Source: JAJNBK01 sp035642715 (lineage in GTDB: Archaea > Thermoproteota > Nitrososphaeria > Nitrososphaerales > Nitrososphaeraceae). Taken from it: a stretch of 64,000 nt of DNA. A program made the position numbers and the translations under genes. Positions 8,122 to 17,945 of this stretch are shown piece after piece; the first letter of the stretch is position 1; every line of letters begins with the position of its first letter. The notes beneath the pieces were generated by a model. It was given only the letters and a program-made list of their open reading frames with translations. It had not been told where the DNA came from and made no database searches. Location: positions 1 through 64,000 of the forward strand of contig DASQRW010000202.1 of assembly GCA_035642715.1 (NCBI GenBank), written 5' to 3'.

Positions 8122-10251
8122 TTACCTTAATCTGAGCATTTCTCGATTATCCGGCACTCCAGACCTTATCTTCAATCTAGAATAGATTGCGCTTGCAACA
8201 TTATCTGATTTTGACCTTTCACCATGATTTACAAGAACTCGTTTCGGCCTTATCTTAGCAACAAAGCTCATTATCTGATTGAAATCACTATGTCCACTAA
8301 AACCATCCATTTTTTGAGTTTGACACCGGACAGGTACAACTTTTACTTTCCCATTTTTGTCTAACATACTAACTTCATTCATGGTTCCATCAAGTACACG
8401 ACGGCCAAGTGTGCCATTAATTTGATATGATACGAACAGGATCTTGTTGTTTGGAGAAGGAGCAATTTCCTTAAAATATTCAACAGAAGGACCGCCCTCT
8501 AACATACCAGACGTTGCCATTATTATTGCTGCATTTTCATCACTAAATACCTCATCTCGCTTACCATGACCATTTATGACAGTAAAGTATTCTGATTGAA
8601 ATGGATTGATTCCTTGAGAGACTGATTTTCGAACATCATAGCCAAGATAGTGAGCATAAGACATATGTATAGCGCTTGCTTCGGAGATCATACCCTCAAT
8701 ATATATTGGGCATTCTATAAGACGCCCCTCACGCATTTCGTTGTCTATAACGAGCATAATTTCCTGTGCCCTACCAACTGCCGGAACAGGAATCAATACT
8801 TTTCCTCCTTCTATAAGTGTTCTATTAATAGTTTCAGTAAAATTTCTGTAAACAACTGTTTGATCTGGCATTATGTCAGTAGTATTACCGTAGGTGCTCT
8901 CGGTGATGAGCGTCTCAACCCGGGGATATATCGATAATGCACTATCGAGAAGCTGCGTTCTCGCGTACTTATAATCACCAGAGTACAGAATATTGTGGGC
9001 GCCAGATATGTTAAGATGAACGGTTGCACTTCCCATAATATGGCCTGCATTATTTAACGATATTGTAATATCTGGAGAAATGTCAGTAGGTTTACCATAT
9101 GGCAATGTAATACAATGCTTAATAACTTCGTTAATGTCTCTTGATTCGTAAGGTAGGTAGGTTCCATTGCTCTTAGATATCTTTACAGAATCCATTTGAA
9201 GCAAATTCATCAAAGGCAAAGTCGGTTCGGTACAATAGATAGGCCCTTTGTATCCGAATTTAAATAATGTAGGCAAGAAACCCTGATGGTCAATATGTGC
9301 ATGGCTAATAATCACAGCATCAAGCTCATCTAGATTAAAATTAAACCAATCCAGCCTAGGATACGCATTTAACCCCGAGGCCTCCCCAGGATTGATTCCA
9401 CAGTCCAACATTATCTTACTTTCACGCGTCATGACAATGAAACAAGACCTTCCGACCTGTTTAACGCCGCCAAGACAACATAATATGACTTCTTCCTTAT
9501 TTGTAAGCCAAGATTGAGATTTTAAATAAGTGTCTGTAACAAAGCTTTGTTGATTTTTGCTATGTCTATCAAGAGAGGCGTTATCTGAGCTATTACCTAG
9601 TATAAGCGGAGAACGAAAGATTCGGTTCCCAAGTTCATCAAGAAATAGAAGTCTCTCTTTAGCAGATGTTTTCAATGTAGAATGAATTGTGCTGATGCTA
9701 CTAGAAGGTATATGGGGAGAGCGACGTGTATGGGCAATCCAACCAGTTGATTGAGCTATTTCAATTACCATATCGCCATCTATAGCTTCCGGTTTGTTGA
9801 CCTCCAAAATAACTTCGCCCAACGCATCATCACAGAATACAGCGGAAACTAATACATCCTTAGGAAGCAAATTACCAACGATGGATCTTGTTTTATCTTC
9901 TGACAATCTTATAGATGGATCTGTACGAATTACAAATCTTTTTTTCAGATTTTTAGATAGATAGGATAAATGAAAAGTTAACTCTGTAAGAGAAAATTTA
10001 GGGTTTTTTGTATAGAGGGCAATATTGGGTCCTTCGAATTTAGCCGTTGTAACTTGAGACTCTTTCGGTATGGAATCTAAAACTGTCTTCGCAATTGCTC
10101 CTTCATTGCTAGTTGTCACTCTTGTGTTTGAATAATTATCCTTTTCTCTGCTTTGGGACCTTTCAGATTCGCTCTTGACAGCTTTCCTTAATTTTGAATC
10201 TTGATTATCCTTCTGTACAAATTCATTTCTTAAATTTTCTTTTTTTTCCAT
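8122..10251 (-). CDS. fttA: Archaeal CPSF1 / FttA transcription termination ribonuclease
   Basis: The family acts as a 3'-end endoribonuclease and 5'-3' exonuclease and ends transcription at U-rich tracts. The 709 residues comprise a charged disordered N-terminus (1-55), KH-type RNA-binding modules (about 60-190) with motifs around I-R-T-D-P-S-I-R, a metallo-beta-lactamase domain with H-A-H-I-D-H-Q-G, and a beta-CASP region with the histidine motif S-G-H-S-D and the closing V-N-H-G-E. Family members are usually near 635 residues, so this one has an N-terminal extension and an internal Ser/Asn-rich linker (about 220-245). The start is ATG at 10251. Many T-tracts in this window are potential targets. 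Confidence 0.95.
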   Translation of the reverse strand: MEKKENLRNEFVQKDNQDSKLRKAVKSESERSQSREKDNYSNTRVTTSNEGAIAKTVLDSIPKESQVTTAKFEGPNIALYTKNPKFSLTELTFHLSYLSKNLKKRFVIRTDPSIRLSEDKTRSIVGNLLPKDVLVSAVFCDDALGEVILEVNKPEAIDGDMVIEIAQSTGWIAHTRRSPHIPSSSISTIHSTLKTSAKERLLFLDELGNRIFRSPLILGNSSDNASLDRHSKNQQSFVTDTYLKSQSWLTNKEEVILCCLGGVKQVGRSCFIVMTRESKIMLDCGINPGEASGLNAYPRLDWFNFNLDELDAVIISHAHIDHQGFLPTLFKFGYKGPIYCTEPTLPLMNLLQMDSVKISKSNGTYLPYESRDINEVIKHCITLPYGKPTDISPDITISLNNAGHIMGSATVHLNISGAHNILYSGDYKYARTQLLDSALSIYPRVETLITESTYGNTTDIMPDQTVVYRNFTETINRTLIEGGKVLIPVPAVGRAQEIMLVIDNEMREGRLIECPIYIEGMISEASAIHMSYAHYLGYDVRKSVSQGINPFQSEYFTVINGHGKRDEVFSDENAAIIMATSGMLEGGPSVEYFKEIAPSPNNKILFVSYQINGTLGRRVLDGTMNEVSMLDKNGKVKVVPVRCQTQKMDGFSGHSDFNQIMSFVAKIRPKRVLVNHGERSKSDNVASAIYSRLKIRSGVPDNREMLRLR

Positions 10252-11314
10252 CTTTATTCTTCATCCAGCCCTCCAGCAATTTATGCCTCAGTTCGCAAAC
10301 AATTTACCCGCTTACGAGGAATAAAAAATCATAGATTACACTGGAAATAAGCCATTATATATTGAAAGTAATCATTAATATATTTTTATGTAACCTTATT
10401 TCGTATTTCCAGCTTGAATGAATCAATTTGTAACACTCTTAATAATATATAAGATAAAGCAGCAAAATAATGGATAGTTTTTAAAGCCGCACTTCATGTT
10501 GTTTTTAATATATTGCAAGCATCGCATAACTGAAGACCTAAAAACGCTATTTGTGTTTATTTTATTTCATTTGCTCAATTGGAACAGATATCAATTAGAT
10601 TAAACTGGGTTTGTTTTAAGAATGCTGATTTAGATAATATAATTTGTAACATAGTTATATTATAATATATTTACCAATAATGAAAGTCTCTTGTTTTCTA
10701 TTGATTGTCTTAAGAAGCATCTCGACACATGCTAAGCGATAAGAAGTAAGAGTTCTTTTTCTTAGATCGCTCTGATTCTATTGTTTCCATTGTAGTATTT
10801 CTTATGATTCATTTTTTGACTCAAATTTCAATATATTTTCTGATTAATTCCTTCCTTTCCTGTTCTTGACTCTTTTTCTTTCTTTCTTTTTATTTAATGC
10901 TCTAAACCTTGTTTAGATTAGAAATCCACGGCTTATAAAACCATATGTTCGATTTAACAACAATAAGAGAACTAGAATAATAACATTTAAGAATATTGAA
11001 CAAACAAAGTAAAAAAAGCACAAATCTCATGAGAGTTCCTGAACAGACAGCTTATTGACTGAGATAGAAACATTGCAATGGGCTTTAGCTCAGATACTCA
11101 ATAACGTGGATAGAGGAAGAAGAGAAGAATTATAGTGACGCACCTAACCTTCGGTATATTACAAGTATTATTATTTTTATTTATTTTTTCTCTTTATCAC
11201 AGATTAGACATTATTCATGTTACGAAAGGCAGCACAGGACCTAAATCCTATACTATATTTATAGAGCTATTAATCAGCCTAAGACTTTAATTAGGATGTT
11301 ATAATTGAAAATAT
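10252..11314. other. Gene-poor AT-rich region
   Basis: 1,063 bases upstream of fttA with no credible reading frame on either strand, no tRNA fold and no strong repeat seen. There are several AT-only stretches and pyrimidine runs (for example 10850-10900, TTCC/TTTCTTTC). A non-coding RNA cannot be excluded. Confidence 0.4.
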
Positions 11315-11461
11315 ATGCAAGGAGTCCAAAAAGTAAAATGTACCTCTTGTGGCACGATGTTTATGGCTGAAACTGACACTAATAAATGTCCAACATGTTC
11401 TGAAAATCATGGTCATGCGCATGAAGACATGGGTGGGTGTGGTTGCGGACATAGCCACTAA
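11315..11461 (+). CDS. Zinc-ribbon miniprotein with His/Cys-rich tail
   Basis: A 48-residue frame starting at ATG 11315. It contains a rubredoxin/zinc-ribbon-like pair, Cys9-x2-Cys12 and Cys25-x2-Cys28, then a tail dense in metal ligands: His32, His34, His36, Cys42, Cys44, His46 and His48. The ribbon should bind one metal and the tail may chelate a second, so metal storage, trafficking or sensing is a reasonable inference. It is isolated inside a 2.3-kb gene-poor stretch. No homologue is recognised by name. Confidence 0.65.
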   Translation: MQGVQKVKCTSCGTMFMAETDTNKCPTCSENHGHAHEDMGGCGCGHSH

Positions 11462-12586
11462 TATTTTTTTGTTAATTTGAAGTATCTTGCTTGCAAAAGA
11501 AGGGACTGGATTTTAAGACTTTCTAAAAAATAAGAGCTCAGGAAAGTTATTATTCAAAGAATATTAATGAGCTTCAACCTTTGTTTTGTAAGTCATTGAA
11601 TATATGGCTAATATAATATGGCTAATTAATTGTCGTGTTGGTAACAGCGATCTTGAAGATGATGGCGACTTTATTTTTAGATTTTTTAAATCTGATGTTT
11701 TAGATTGCTCAGGCAATATTGAATGAGCAGGATTATATTTTAAAATAAAATATTATGATCTGTTGTTGTATATTAGCTTGGGTGTTGTTAGAGAAAATGA
11801 TATATTGGATTACTACAGACTTGATTTATTATATAACGTCTTGCAGATCTTAACGGATCGGAGGAAGAATCTCTTTTAATCGATTTAGCTTGGTATCAAG
11901 CATGGTTAGCATGAGAAAGGATGATATCCGCTTATTATTAACTTCGTATAGAGAATGTTTGATAATTTTTTTCTTGTGATCTTACTATTGACATCCATTG
12001 TTAGTAATACTGTATCGTATCTAAGCTGTATGGTTTGGTAGATAACACTAGAGGGAGGTGCAAAAGTGTGCAAAAGTGTGCAACAAAACATGTGAAAGTG
12101 TGCAAAAGTGTGCAAAAGTGTGCAGCAATACCCAGTGGTATATTTACTGATGTTATATAATAAAATTAGATTGTCTGTATATCTGACTAATTATCATGTG
12201 ATAGTAACTAAGATTTTTCTCTTTTGCTAGGACAATACTTAAACAGGGATCGTATTGTGAAGTCCATAGATCACTTTCCTCAAATCGACTACATCTCTTT
12301 GAATTGAGAAATATTATCGACATCTTTTGTTTTTTGATCTATTATCAGGCATAATATGGATAGTATAACCATCTGAACGAAAAGCCTTGTGTTCCTATTT
12401 TCTTCCGCCTAAGGAATATGATAGATAATTCAGCCCTGTAGTCATTCGTATATTTGACATGTACTCGAAAAATCGAAATGTTACATTAACGTATCGAATC
12501 AAAAATTAATATTCGGTTATTCTATATTTTCTCCTTGCTACAGATTAGAAACTGCTAGAATGATTTTTTATATGGACTGATTGAAT
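11462..12586. other. Gene-poor region with decamer array
   Basis: 1,125 bases with no convincing gene. Its one distinctive element is a 10-bp repeat array at 12058-12124, described separately. A 40-codon frame at 11604-11726 and a frame that runs through the repeats on the minus strand are judged spurious. Confidence 0.4.
12058..12124. repeat. 10-bp tandem repeat array (GTGCAAAAGT)
   Basis: Two blocks of the decamer GTGCAAAAGT. Block A has exact copies at 12058 and 12068 and a diverging third at 12078. Block B has exact copies at 12100 and 12110 and a diverging third at 12120, preceded by a partial GTGAAAGT. The period equals one helical turn, so a bound protein would sit on one face of the DNA. 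It resembles an iteron or operator array; nothing adjacent says which. Confidence 0.8.
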
Positions 12587-13822
12587 TTAGAATATATACG
12601 GTAAAAATAGTACCACAAGGACAATTGCAATCATAGCAAATGTTATTAATTGGTTAATAGCCATTCCTGTTTCCTCCTTTGTTCTGCTCGCAATTAAAGA
12701 ACCGTACCATTGACCGCCATCCAATGGTCCAATTGGCAGGGCATTAAATATGGCGACATTAAAATTAATGAACCATATCCAAAACAACATATTAGCGACA
12801 AGAGGATAAGATGATCCAAAAATGCTAGAATCGTACTTATCAGCCATTAATCCAGAGTACGGAACAACTCCCGGTTGTATCGTAGGCGGCAAAAGCAAAG
12901 CGAGTGGATTTATACTGAACTGACTCTTGTATGTATCCAATACAGACTTTGGGTCGGAAATTTGATTTATCGTTACACCTAGTATTCCTTTATTTTCATC
13001 AACAGAGTTTGGCAATTTTATGTTACGAGTGATAATGTTCTTGTCCTTATCATACCATGTCATCTCTAGTGTCTTTCCAAGGTTCGATTGAAGCAATTTC
13101 CTTAGGTCTTCATTATTTCTGATATTCTGACCTGATATAGTCTGTATAACTGATCCTTCAGTTAAACCTATCTTCTCTGCAAGCGAGCCTTGATTTACTC
13201 CATTAATTGATACTCCGAATTCCTGTGCTCCAGAAATTGGTAGAGGAGATAGTGTAGTGATTACAAGGTAGAGACCAAAAAGAGAGATACCCGCAAGTAT
13301 TATATTAGTTAGAGGTCCTGCAGTCAAAATTGCGCTTTTATGTTTTAGAGGCGTTTTTTCTAATTCATTTCGCTCAATATTTACAAATGCTCCTATAGGA
13401 ACTACAAAAAATAAAACGATTCCTGTGGACTCTAACTTAACATTATAAACCCTAGCCACTATGCCATGTCCTGCTTCATGGATAATAATGGTAATAAATA
13501 GAGATATCAAGGCATAATGCCAAGGAAGAAATGGATTTAAGCCTGGTATAAGAAAAATCGACCTAGGCCCCAGGTCTCGACTAACTTCTCTGGCAGGTTC
13601 ACTTGAAATTACCGTCATCAATCCTCCTATTACTAGGAGTATAGCCAACACGGTGATAAGAGGCATAAGATATCTATTAAATCTCGCATAGATTCTGGCA
13701 GCATTCGTTCCAGCTACCCAGTCAAAAAACTTCAGACCAAAAGGTGTGTGGATCAAAATTAAGATGGGTATAAATTTTAATACGTACTTCACTTCCACAC
13801 GAATTTTATTCTGCTGTTCCAA
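12587..13822 (-). CDS. Site-2 protease family (M50) membrane metalloprotease with PDZ domain
   Basis: 411 residues. The zinc motif H-E-A-G-H is at 115-119 inside a hydrophobic helix, the second zinc-ligand motif N-A-L-P-I-G-P-L-D-G-G is near residue 370, and a PDZ domain lies between (about 205-290: G-S-L-A-E-K-I-G-L-T-E-G-S-V-I). About six membrane helices are visible. Family members cut within the membrane to release regulators or remove signal peptides; the substrate is unknown. The start is TTG at 13822. It is transcribed away from scpA across a 213-bp gap. Confidence 0.93.
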   Translation of the reverse strand: MEQQNKIRVEVKYVLKFIPILILIHTPFGLKFFDWVAGTNAARIYARFNRYLMPLITVLAILLVIGGLMTVISSEPAREVSRDLGPRSIFLIPGLNPFLPWHYALISLFITIIIHEAGHGIVARVYNVKLESTGIVLFFVVPIGAFVNIERNELEKTPLKHKSAILTAGPLTNIILAGISLFGLYLVITTLSPLPISGAQEFGVSINGVNQGSLAEKIGLTEGSVIQTISGQNIRNNEDLRKLLQSNLGKTLEMTWYDKDKNIITRNIKLPNSVDENKGILGVTINQISDPKSVLDTYKSQFSINPLALLLPPTIQPGVVPYSGLMADKYDSSIFGSSYPLVANMLFWIWFINFNVAIFNALPIGPLDGGQWYGSLIASRTKEETGMAINQLITFAMIAIVLVVLFLPYIF

Positions 13823-14035
13823 GCAAGTAACCTATGTAATAACGCTATTTAAATTAATTCGTCGCACCACTATGAAAATAAAGATATTGTTTCTAAACTC
13901 GCTAGCGGCATCCTATCTCATATGTGTGATTTGTATATGCGCTATTAGCTTAGATTTCCTATTAAGATCTCTAACATTCATGGTTAATTTTTTTAATAGA
14001 TCACACTATTATATCTCATTAATCAGAACTATTCA

Positions 14036-14728
14036 ATGGTTGATAATGAGATGACAACAAGCGATGCCAAAAAGAAAATAGCAGAGCCACCACTGAATAT
14101 GTTATTTAATCTATCGCTTCTTGCAAAGAAAGATGTATGGGACATCGATGTTCCGATGCTTCTCCAAATGCTGCTAACTATTATCAATAACACGGGAAAG
14201 AAAGATCTAAGAGTTTGTGGTATTGCTGTGTTGTCGTCATCCATGATACATCGCCTAAAAGTAGAGAGTATTTTTAGACTAGAAAAAATAGCTATGCAGA
14301 GAAAAGGAGTAGAAGATTCTCAGCCCTTAGAAGATATACCACAACTTCGTCCTGTAGAGATTCCATATAGAATAGAATCGACATATCCCGTGTCATTGGA
14401 AGATTTATTGCATGTTTTAGAAAATATGATTTTTGAACTTGCTAATCCAAGACCAAAAAAGAAGCAGATTGAATTCGAACCTGTCCAGACATTCAATTTC
14501 GATCAATATCTCTTAAAATTTGAACAGATAATACAAGAATATGAGAATATGATTCTAGATATTGTTAGAGCAGATGGGACTGCCATGTTTAAGACACTTG
14601 TCAAAAAGATGGAACCAATAGACGTTGTTCGATGCTTTATTGCGATACTTTATTTGGCTATGGAAGAAAAGATAAACTTGGAGTCGATTGAGGAGCCAGA
14701 AGATATAAAAATAACAATAAAATCTTAA
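14036..14728 (+). CDS. scpA: Segregation and condensation protein ScpA
   Basis: ScpA is the kleisin that bridges SMC heads in chromosome organisation. The 230 residues show the family pattern: an N-terminal helical domain (F-N-L-S-L-L-A-K-K-D-V-W-D-I-D-V), an acidic middle linker (about 95-140) and a C-terminal winged helix (about 175-222, V-R-C-F-I-A-I-L-Y-L-A). The start is ATG at 14036. scpB follows after 24 bp, the standard pairing, so the two are very likely one operon. No smc gene is present in the window. Confidence 0.9.
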   Translation: MVDNEMTTSDAKKKIAEPPLNMLFNLSLLAKKDVWDIDVPMLLQMLLTIINNTGKKDLRVCGIAVLSSSMIHRLKVESIFRLEKIAMQRKGVEDSQPLEDIPQLRPVEIPYRIESTYPVSLEDLLHVLENMIFELANPRPKKKQIEFEPVQTFNFDQYLLKFEQIIQEYENMILDIVRADGTAMFKTLVKKMEPIDVVRCFIAILYLAMEEKINLESIEEPEDIKITIKS

Positions 14729-14752
14729 CGGAAATAATAAATCAATCGTAGA

Positions 14753-15295
14753 GTGAAACCTACCAGATTGCGTCAATCTTTACCCGATGAGGAAATTACC
14801 GCAAGAATTGAGTCAGCGCTTTATTCTGCAGGAAGACCGTTATCTATAGATGATCTTGTAAGATCATCAGGAACAAATTCGAAGGAAAAGATACGTAAAG
14901 TTCTTAATGATTTGATTAGAAAAACAAACTCTGTCTTTAAGGCTATTGAGATTACACAATTAGAAGAAGGAACTTTTGTCTTTCAGTTAAAACCCATTTA
15001 TACCCCATTAATTAGAAGATTTGCACAACAGCCTATAATTTCCTCTTCAGCCCTTAAGACACTGTCTTATATTGCATATGAACAACCAGTTACTTCAAAA
15101 CGTCTGGTTCAAATCAGAGGGAGCCAAGTTTATAATCATCTTAAAGAATTACAGCATATCTCCTTTATTGAACATGAAAAACTTGGCAGATTAAAAGTAT
15201 ATAGAACAACAAAGAAATTTCAGGATTATTTTGGAGTGACCGACATAAATTCTATTAAGAATAAGCTACTATTAACGAAAAATAGACCAATATAA
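14753..15295 (+). CDS. scpB: Segregation and condensation protein ScpB
   Basis: 180 residues with two winged-helix domains, the ScpB layout: E-S-A-L-Y-S-A-G-R-P-L-S near the N-terminus and T-L-S-Y-I-A-Y-E-Q-P-V-T-S-K-R-L-V-Q-I-R-G in the second. ScpB dimers bind ScpA and the SMC ring. The start is GTG at 14753. The close spacing after scpA and before the S8e gene suggests co-transcription with replication/translation functions. Confidence 0.92.
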   Translation: MKPTRLRQSLPDEEITARIESALYSAGRPLSIDDLVRSSGTNSKEKIRKVLNDLIRKTNSVFKAIEITQLEEGTFVFQLKPIYTPLIRRFAQQPIISSSALKTLSYIAYEQPVTSKRLVQIRGSQVYNHLKELQHISFIEHEKLGRLKVYRTTKKFQDYFGVTDINSIKNKLLLTKNRPI

Positions 15296-15353
15296 TGCTA
15301 TACTTGTCGACAGAAAAATCTTAATTAGAGTCGAGCTGTTAGGAGTTCCAAGT

Positions 15354-15737
15354 ATGAGAAAGTCAGTTGAAAATTTGGCTGGGCGTAAGCTATCTGGTGG
15401 CAGAAAGGTAGCCCTGCGGGGAAGAAGAAAGTTCGAAATAGATAGATATCCAAATGAAGCGACCGTGGGACCAATAGATATTGTCTCAAGAAAGGTACGT
15501 GGTAAGAATACTAAAACAGCTTTTAAAGCCGTTGACTTTGCAAATATCACTGATCCCGCTTCAAATAAAACAATTAGGGCTAAGATTCTTCGGGTTACCA
15601 AGAATAACGCCAATAAGGATTATGAGAGGCGAGGTGTCATAAGCAAGGGAGCAGTATTAGAAACCGAAGCAGGGCCTGCAAGAGTCTTATCAAGACCAGG
15701 ACAGCATGGCATAGTAAATGCAATTGCTATTAAATAA
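15354..15737 (+). CDS. rps8e: Ribosomal protein S8e
   Basis: A small-subunit protein of archaea and eukaryotes. 127 residues, the usual archaeal length, with the diagnostic N-terminus (K-L-S-G-G-R-K, R-G-R-R-K-F-E) and C-terminus (N-K-D-Y-E-R-R-G-V-I-S-K-G-A-V-L-E-T-E). The start is ATG at 15354, preceded by TTAGGAGTT (15339-15347), one of the few Shine-Dalgarno-like sites here, at a good spacing. It follows scpB by 58 bp. Confidence 0.97.
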   Translation: MRKSVENLAGRKLSGGRKVALRGRRKFEIDRYPNEATVGPIDIVSRKVRGKNTKTAFKAVDFANITDPASNKTIRAKILRVTKNNANKDYERRGVISKGAVLETEAGPARVLSRPGQHGIVNAIAIK

Positions 15738-16095
15738 GAATAATAATAATAATGTAACAATTTGTTTGTTTAACAATGAGCCCTTCATTAGCAAAAAGGA
15801 TATGGAAATCAAGATAAAATAGCGTTATAATTAAATAAGTTCGATAAGTACCTCTAATATGACTAATGGTAAATGTATTTGCCCTAACAGATAATAACGC
15901 AAGATATAACTAAATATGATTTGATAAATGATCAGATATTATGGACTAATAAAAAAATCCTCCAAATATGCAGTTCTAAAAAAAGACAAAAAGTATATGT
16001 ATGTAACATAGTTATCACTCTACTAACAGTATTCATTATTCATTATTTATTAGAAGTCATTAAATTAATATTAATCCTAAATTGTATAGCCTTAG
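15738..16095. other. Intergenic region
   Basis: 358 AT-rich bases between S8e and SRP19 genes. No gene is seen. An out-of-frame open stretch at 15921-16130 is low-complexity and overlaps the srp19 start. Sequences such as TTATTTATTAG around 16043 could provide a TATA box for srp19. Confidence 0.35.
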
Positions 16096-16416
16096 TTGAA
16101 AGATTACGATCATGTTATTTTATGGCTTGACTATTTTAACAAAAATTTGTCTAGGAGTAAAGGTCGTAAAGTAAAACGTGATAAATCGGTTTTCGATCCC
16201 AGCTTACTTGAGCTAATAGATGCTGCAATGGAGGCTGGATATAATCCAACAAAAGAAGAAACAAACGACCAGGCTAGGTATCCAAGGAGACACTTTGTAA
16301 AATCAGGTTACATTATGATTCTGAAACCTTCTGATGTAAAGAAAACTGTAACCATCAACACAATTGCAGAAAAAATGGTGCAAAAAAGAAATAAACAAAA
16401 AGCCCTTCATAGATAG
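16096..16416 (+). CDS. srp19: Signal recognition particle 19-kDa protein
   Basis: SRP19 binds the SRP RNA and prepares it for Srp54 loading. The 106 residues have the family pattern D-Y-D-H-V-I-L-W-L-D-Y-F-N at the start, S-R-S-K-G-R-K-V in the RNA-binding loop and the basic tail K-M-V-Q-K-R-N-K-Q-K. The start is TTG at 16096, giving the N-terminus M-K-D-Y-D. The SRP RNA gene was looked for nearby and not seen. Confidence 0.93.
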   Translation: MKDYDHVILWLDYFNKNLSRSKGRKVKRDKSVFDPSLLELIDAAMEAGYNPTKEETNDQARYPRRHFVKSGYIMILKPSDVKKTVTINTIAEKMVQKRNKQKALHR

Positions 16417-16539
16417 AATGTAAAAATACAATTTCATATCTAAGAGATCATGTATCTGCATTTAATACATATTTTGTTTATCAATAAACTTAATTATTCT
16501 TGACAGAACAGAATGATAATAAGTAAAACCTTAGAGTGA

Positions 16540-16869
16540 TTGAAATTGAGCGAATTAGGGGAGGTTATGCATTTATCAAAAAGCGGAAGGATTATTGTCA
16601 GGCTTCAAAAAGAGGGTAAACAAATTAAAAGTGGACAAGTACTAGTAGACGCCAGTGGAAAACGCATAGGCAAAGTAATTGAAATAATTGGTCCTGTAAA
16701 CGCGCCTTACGCTTCGGTAGCACCGTTTACTGACAGAATAAAAAAAATTATTGGCACTAGCGTATTTAATGGAGGAGTTTTGGCTAAGAGAAGAGATTTT
16801 CGATCCCATGTCTACAAGCAACAGAAAGGCTTTCGACGTTATAATAATCTTGGAGAGAATCGGCAATGA
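16540..16869 (+). CDS. gar1: H/ACA ribonucleoprotein protein Gar1
   Basis: Gar1 binds the pseudouridine synthase Cbf5 in H/ACA RNPs and helps turnover. The 109 residues form the small six-stranded barrel of archaeal Gar1: L-S-K-S-G-R-I-I-V-R, G-K-R-I-G-K-V-I-E-I-I-G-P-V and A-P-Y-A-S-V are visible. The start is TTG at 16540; an in-frame TTG two codons later is an alternative. Its TGA overlaps the ATG of the tfb gene by four bases (ATGA), so the pair is translationally coupled, a linkage often seen in archaea. Confidence 0.92.
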   Translation: MKLSELGEVMHLSKSGRIIVRLQKEGKQIKSGQVLVDASGKRIGKVIEIIGPVNAPYASVAPFTDRIKKIIGTSVFNGGVLAKRRDFRSHVYKQQKGFRRYNNLGENRQ

Positions 16870-17945
16870 ATTCGACAGAATACTATACGCAGTGTCCAGA
16901 ATGTCAGTCAGGACTAATTGAAGATTATAGCAAGGGCGAATATATTTGTCAAAAATGTGGCTATGTAGTAATGGAACAGATTGACGATTATGGACCAGAA
17001 TGCCATGCAACTCACTTTGATGATAAAATGAAAATGATCCGTGCCAGCGGATCTACCAGCTACTCCTTACATGATTATGGTTTAAGAACTGAAATAGGTT
17101 TTACCTCTAAAGATTATAGTGGAAGGTCAATTGATCATCAAATGGCAGAGCAGATGAATAACATGCGAAGATGGCATTCAAGAATCAGAGTCTCTTCTAC
17201 AAAAGAAAGAAGGCTATCAAATGTTCTATCTAAAATTAATGAGACTTGCTCTGTAATGTCACTCCCAAAGTCATTGGTAGAAACAGCAGCGATGCTTTAC
17301 AGAAATTATGAAAATAAAAGTGAGGCAAAGGGAAAATCTATTGCATGTATTGCGGCTGCAACAATTTACCTTGCCTGTAAGAGGTTTTCTGTTGTAAGGT
17401 CATTAGAAGAAATTGTTAAATCTGCTGGTATAACCAAGCAGCATGCATCTAGCATAAAACTTGCAGCCAAATACTATAGAATGATGGTCATGGAGATGGG
17501 CGTTTTTACAGAAGAACAGTCATCTACCACCAATGGTAGTATGTCATCTTCCTCTTCCTCCACGGCCTCATCTTTTAAATCTACCTTTTCTTCATCATCA
17601 GTAATACAATCAAAACCAATTCCTGTAACTCTTGCAATTGATCAATACATATCCAAACTTGCAAATACGGCAAAAATTGACATTAAAGTCGAGAGATTAG
17701 CAATTGACATCGCACATAAAACAAAAGATAGCCTTCTAGGAGATGGTAAGGCTCCTAACGGCCTCGCGGCAGCATACATATATCTTGCTGCGGTGTTACT
17801 TGGCTTTAATCTTCTGCAAATGGATATATCTAGTCTAGCAGGCATTACAGAAGTTACAATACGGAACAGATGCAAAGATATACTTACAAATTTTAAACTT
17901 GTAATAAATGTGAAACCATTGATGATGACATCAGAAAGAAGTTGA
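16866..17945 (+). CDS. tfb: Transcription initiation factor TFB
   Basis: TFB recruits RNA polymerase to TBP-TATA complexes. The 359 residues contain a zinc ribbon (Cys10-x2-Cys13 and Cys28-x2-Cys31), a B-reader-type linker (about 85-110) and two cyclin repeats (about 115-212 and 255-350). A Ser/Thr-rich insert (219-248), with runs of serine, separates the cyclin repeats and makes the protein longer than the roughly 300 residues usual for archaeal TFB. The start ATG overlaps the gar1 stop. Thaumarchaea often have several TFBs, so this may be one of a set. Confidence 0.95.
   Translation: MNSTEYYTQCPECQSGLIEDYSKGEYICQKCGYVVMEQIDDYGPECHATHFDDKMKMIRASGSTSYSLHDYGLRTEIGFTSKDYSGRSIDHQMAEQMNNMRRWHSRIRVSSTKERRLSNVLSKINETCSVMSLPKSLVETAAMLYRNYENKSEAKGKSIACIAAATIYLACKRFSVVRSLEEIVKSAGITKQHASSIKLAAKYYRMMVMEMGVFTEEQSSTTNGSMSSSSSSTASSFKSTFSSSSVIQSKPIPVTLAIDQYISKLANTAKIDIKVERLAIDIAHKTKDSLLGDGKAPNGLAAAYIYLAAVLLGFNLLQMDISSLAGITEVTIRNRCKDILTNFKLVINVKPLMMTSERS

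Noticed and set aside
11604..11726. 40-codon frame starting ATG
   Set aside because: Short, no motif, no convincing promoter or ribosome site; not better than chance in this composition.
11906..12115. 69-codon frame on the minus strand through the decamer repeats
   Set aside because: Its N-terminal residues (H-T-F-A-H-F repeats) are only the translation of the tandem repeat, and the rest has no protein-like pattern.
13746..14054. 102-codon frame on the plus strand with hydrophobic stretch
   Set aside because: It overlaps the start of the site-2 protease gene on the opposite strand and the start of scpA; hydrophobicity here follows from AT-rich codons.
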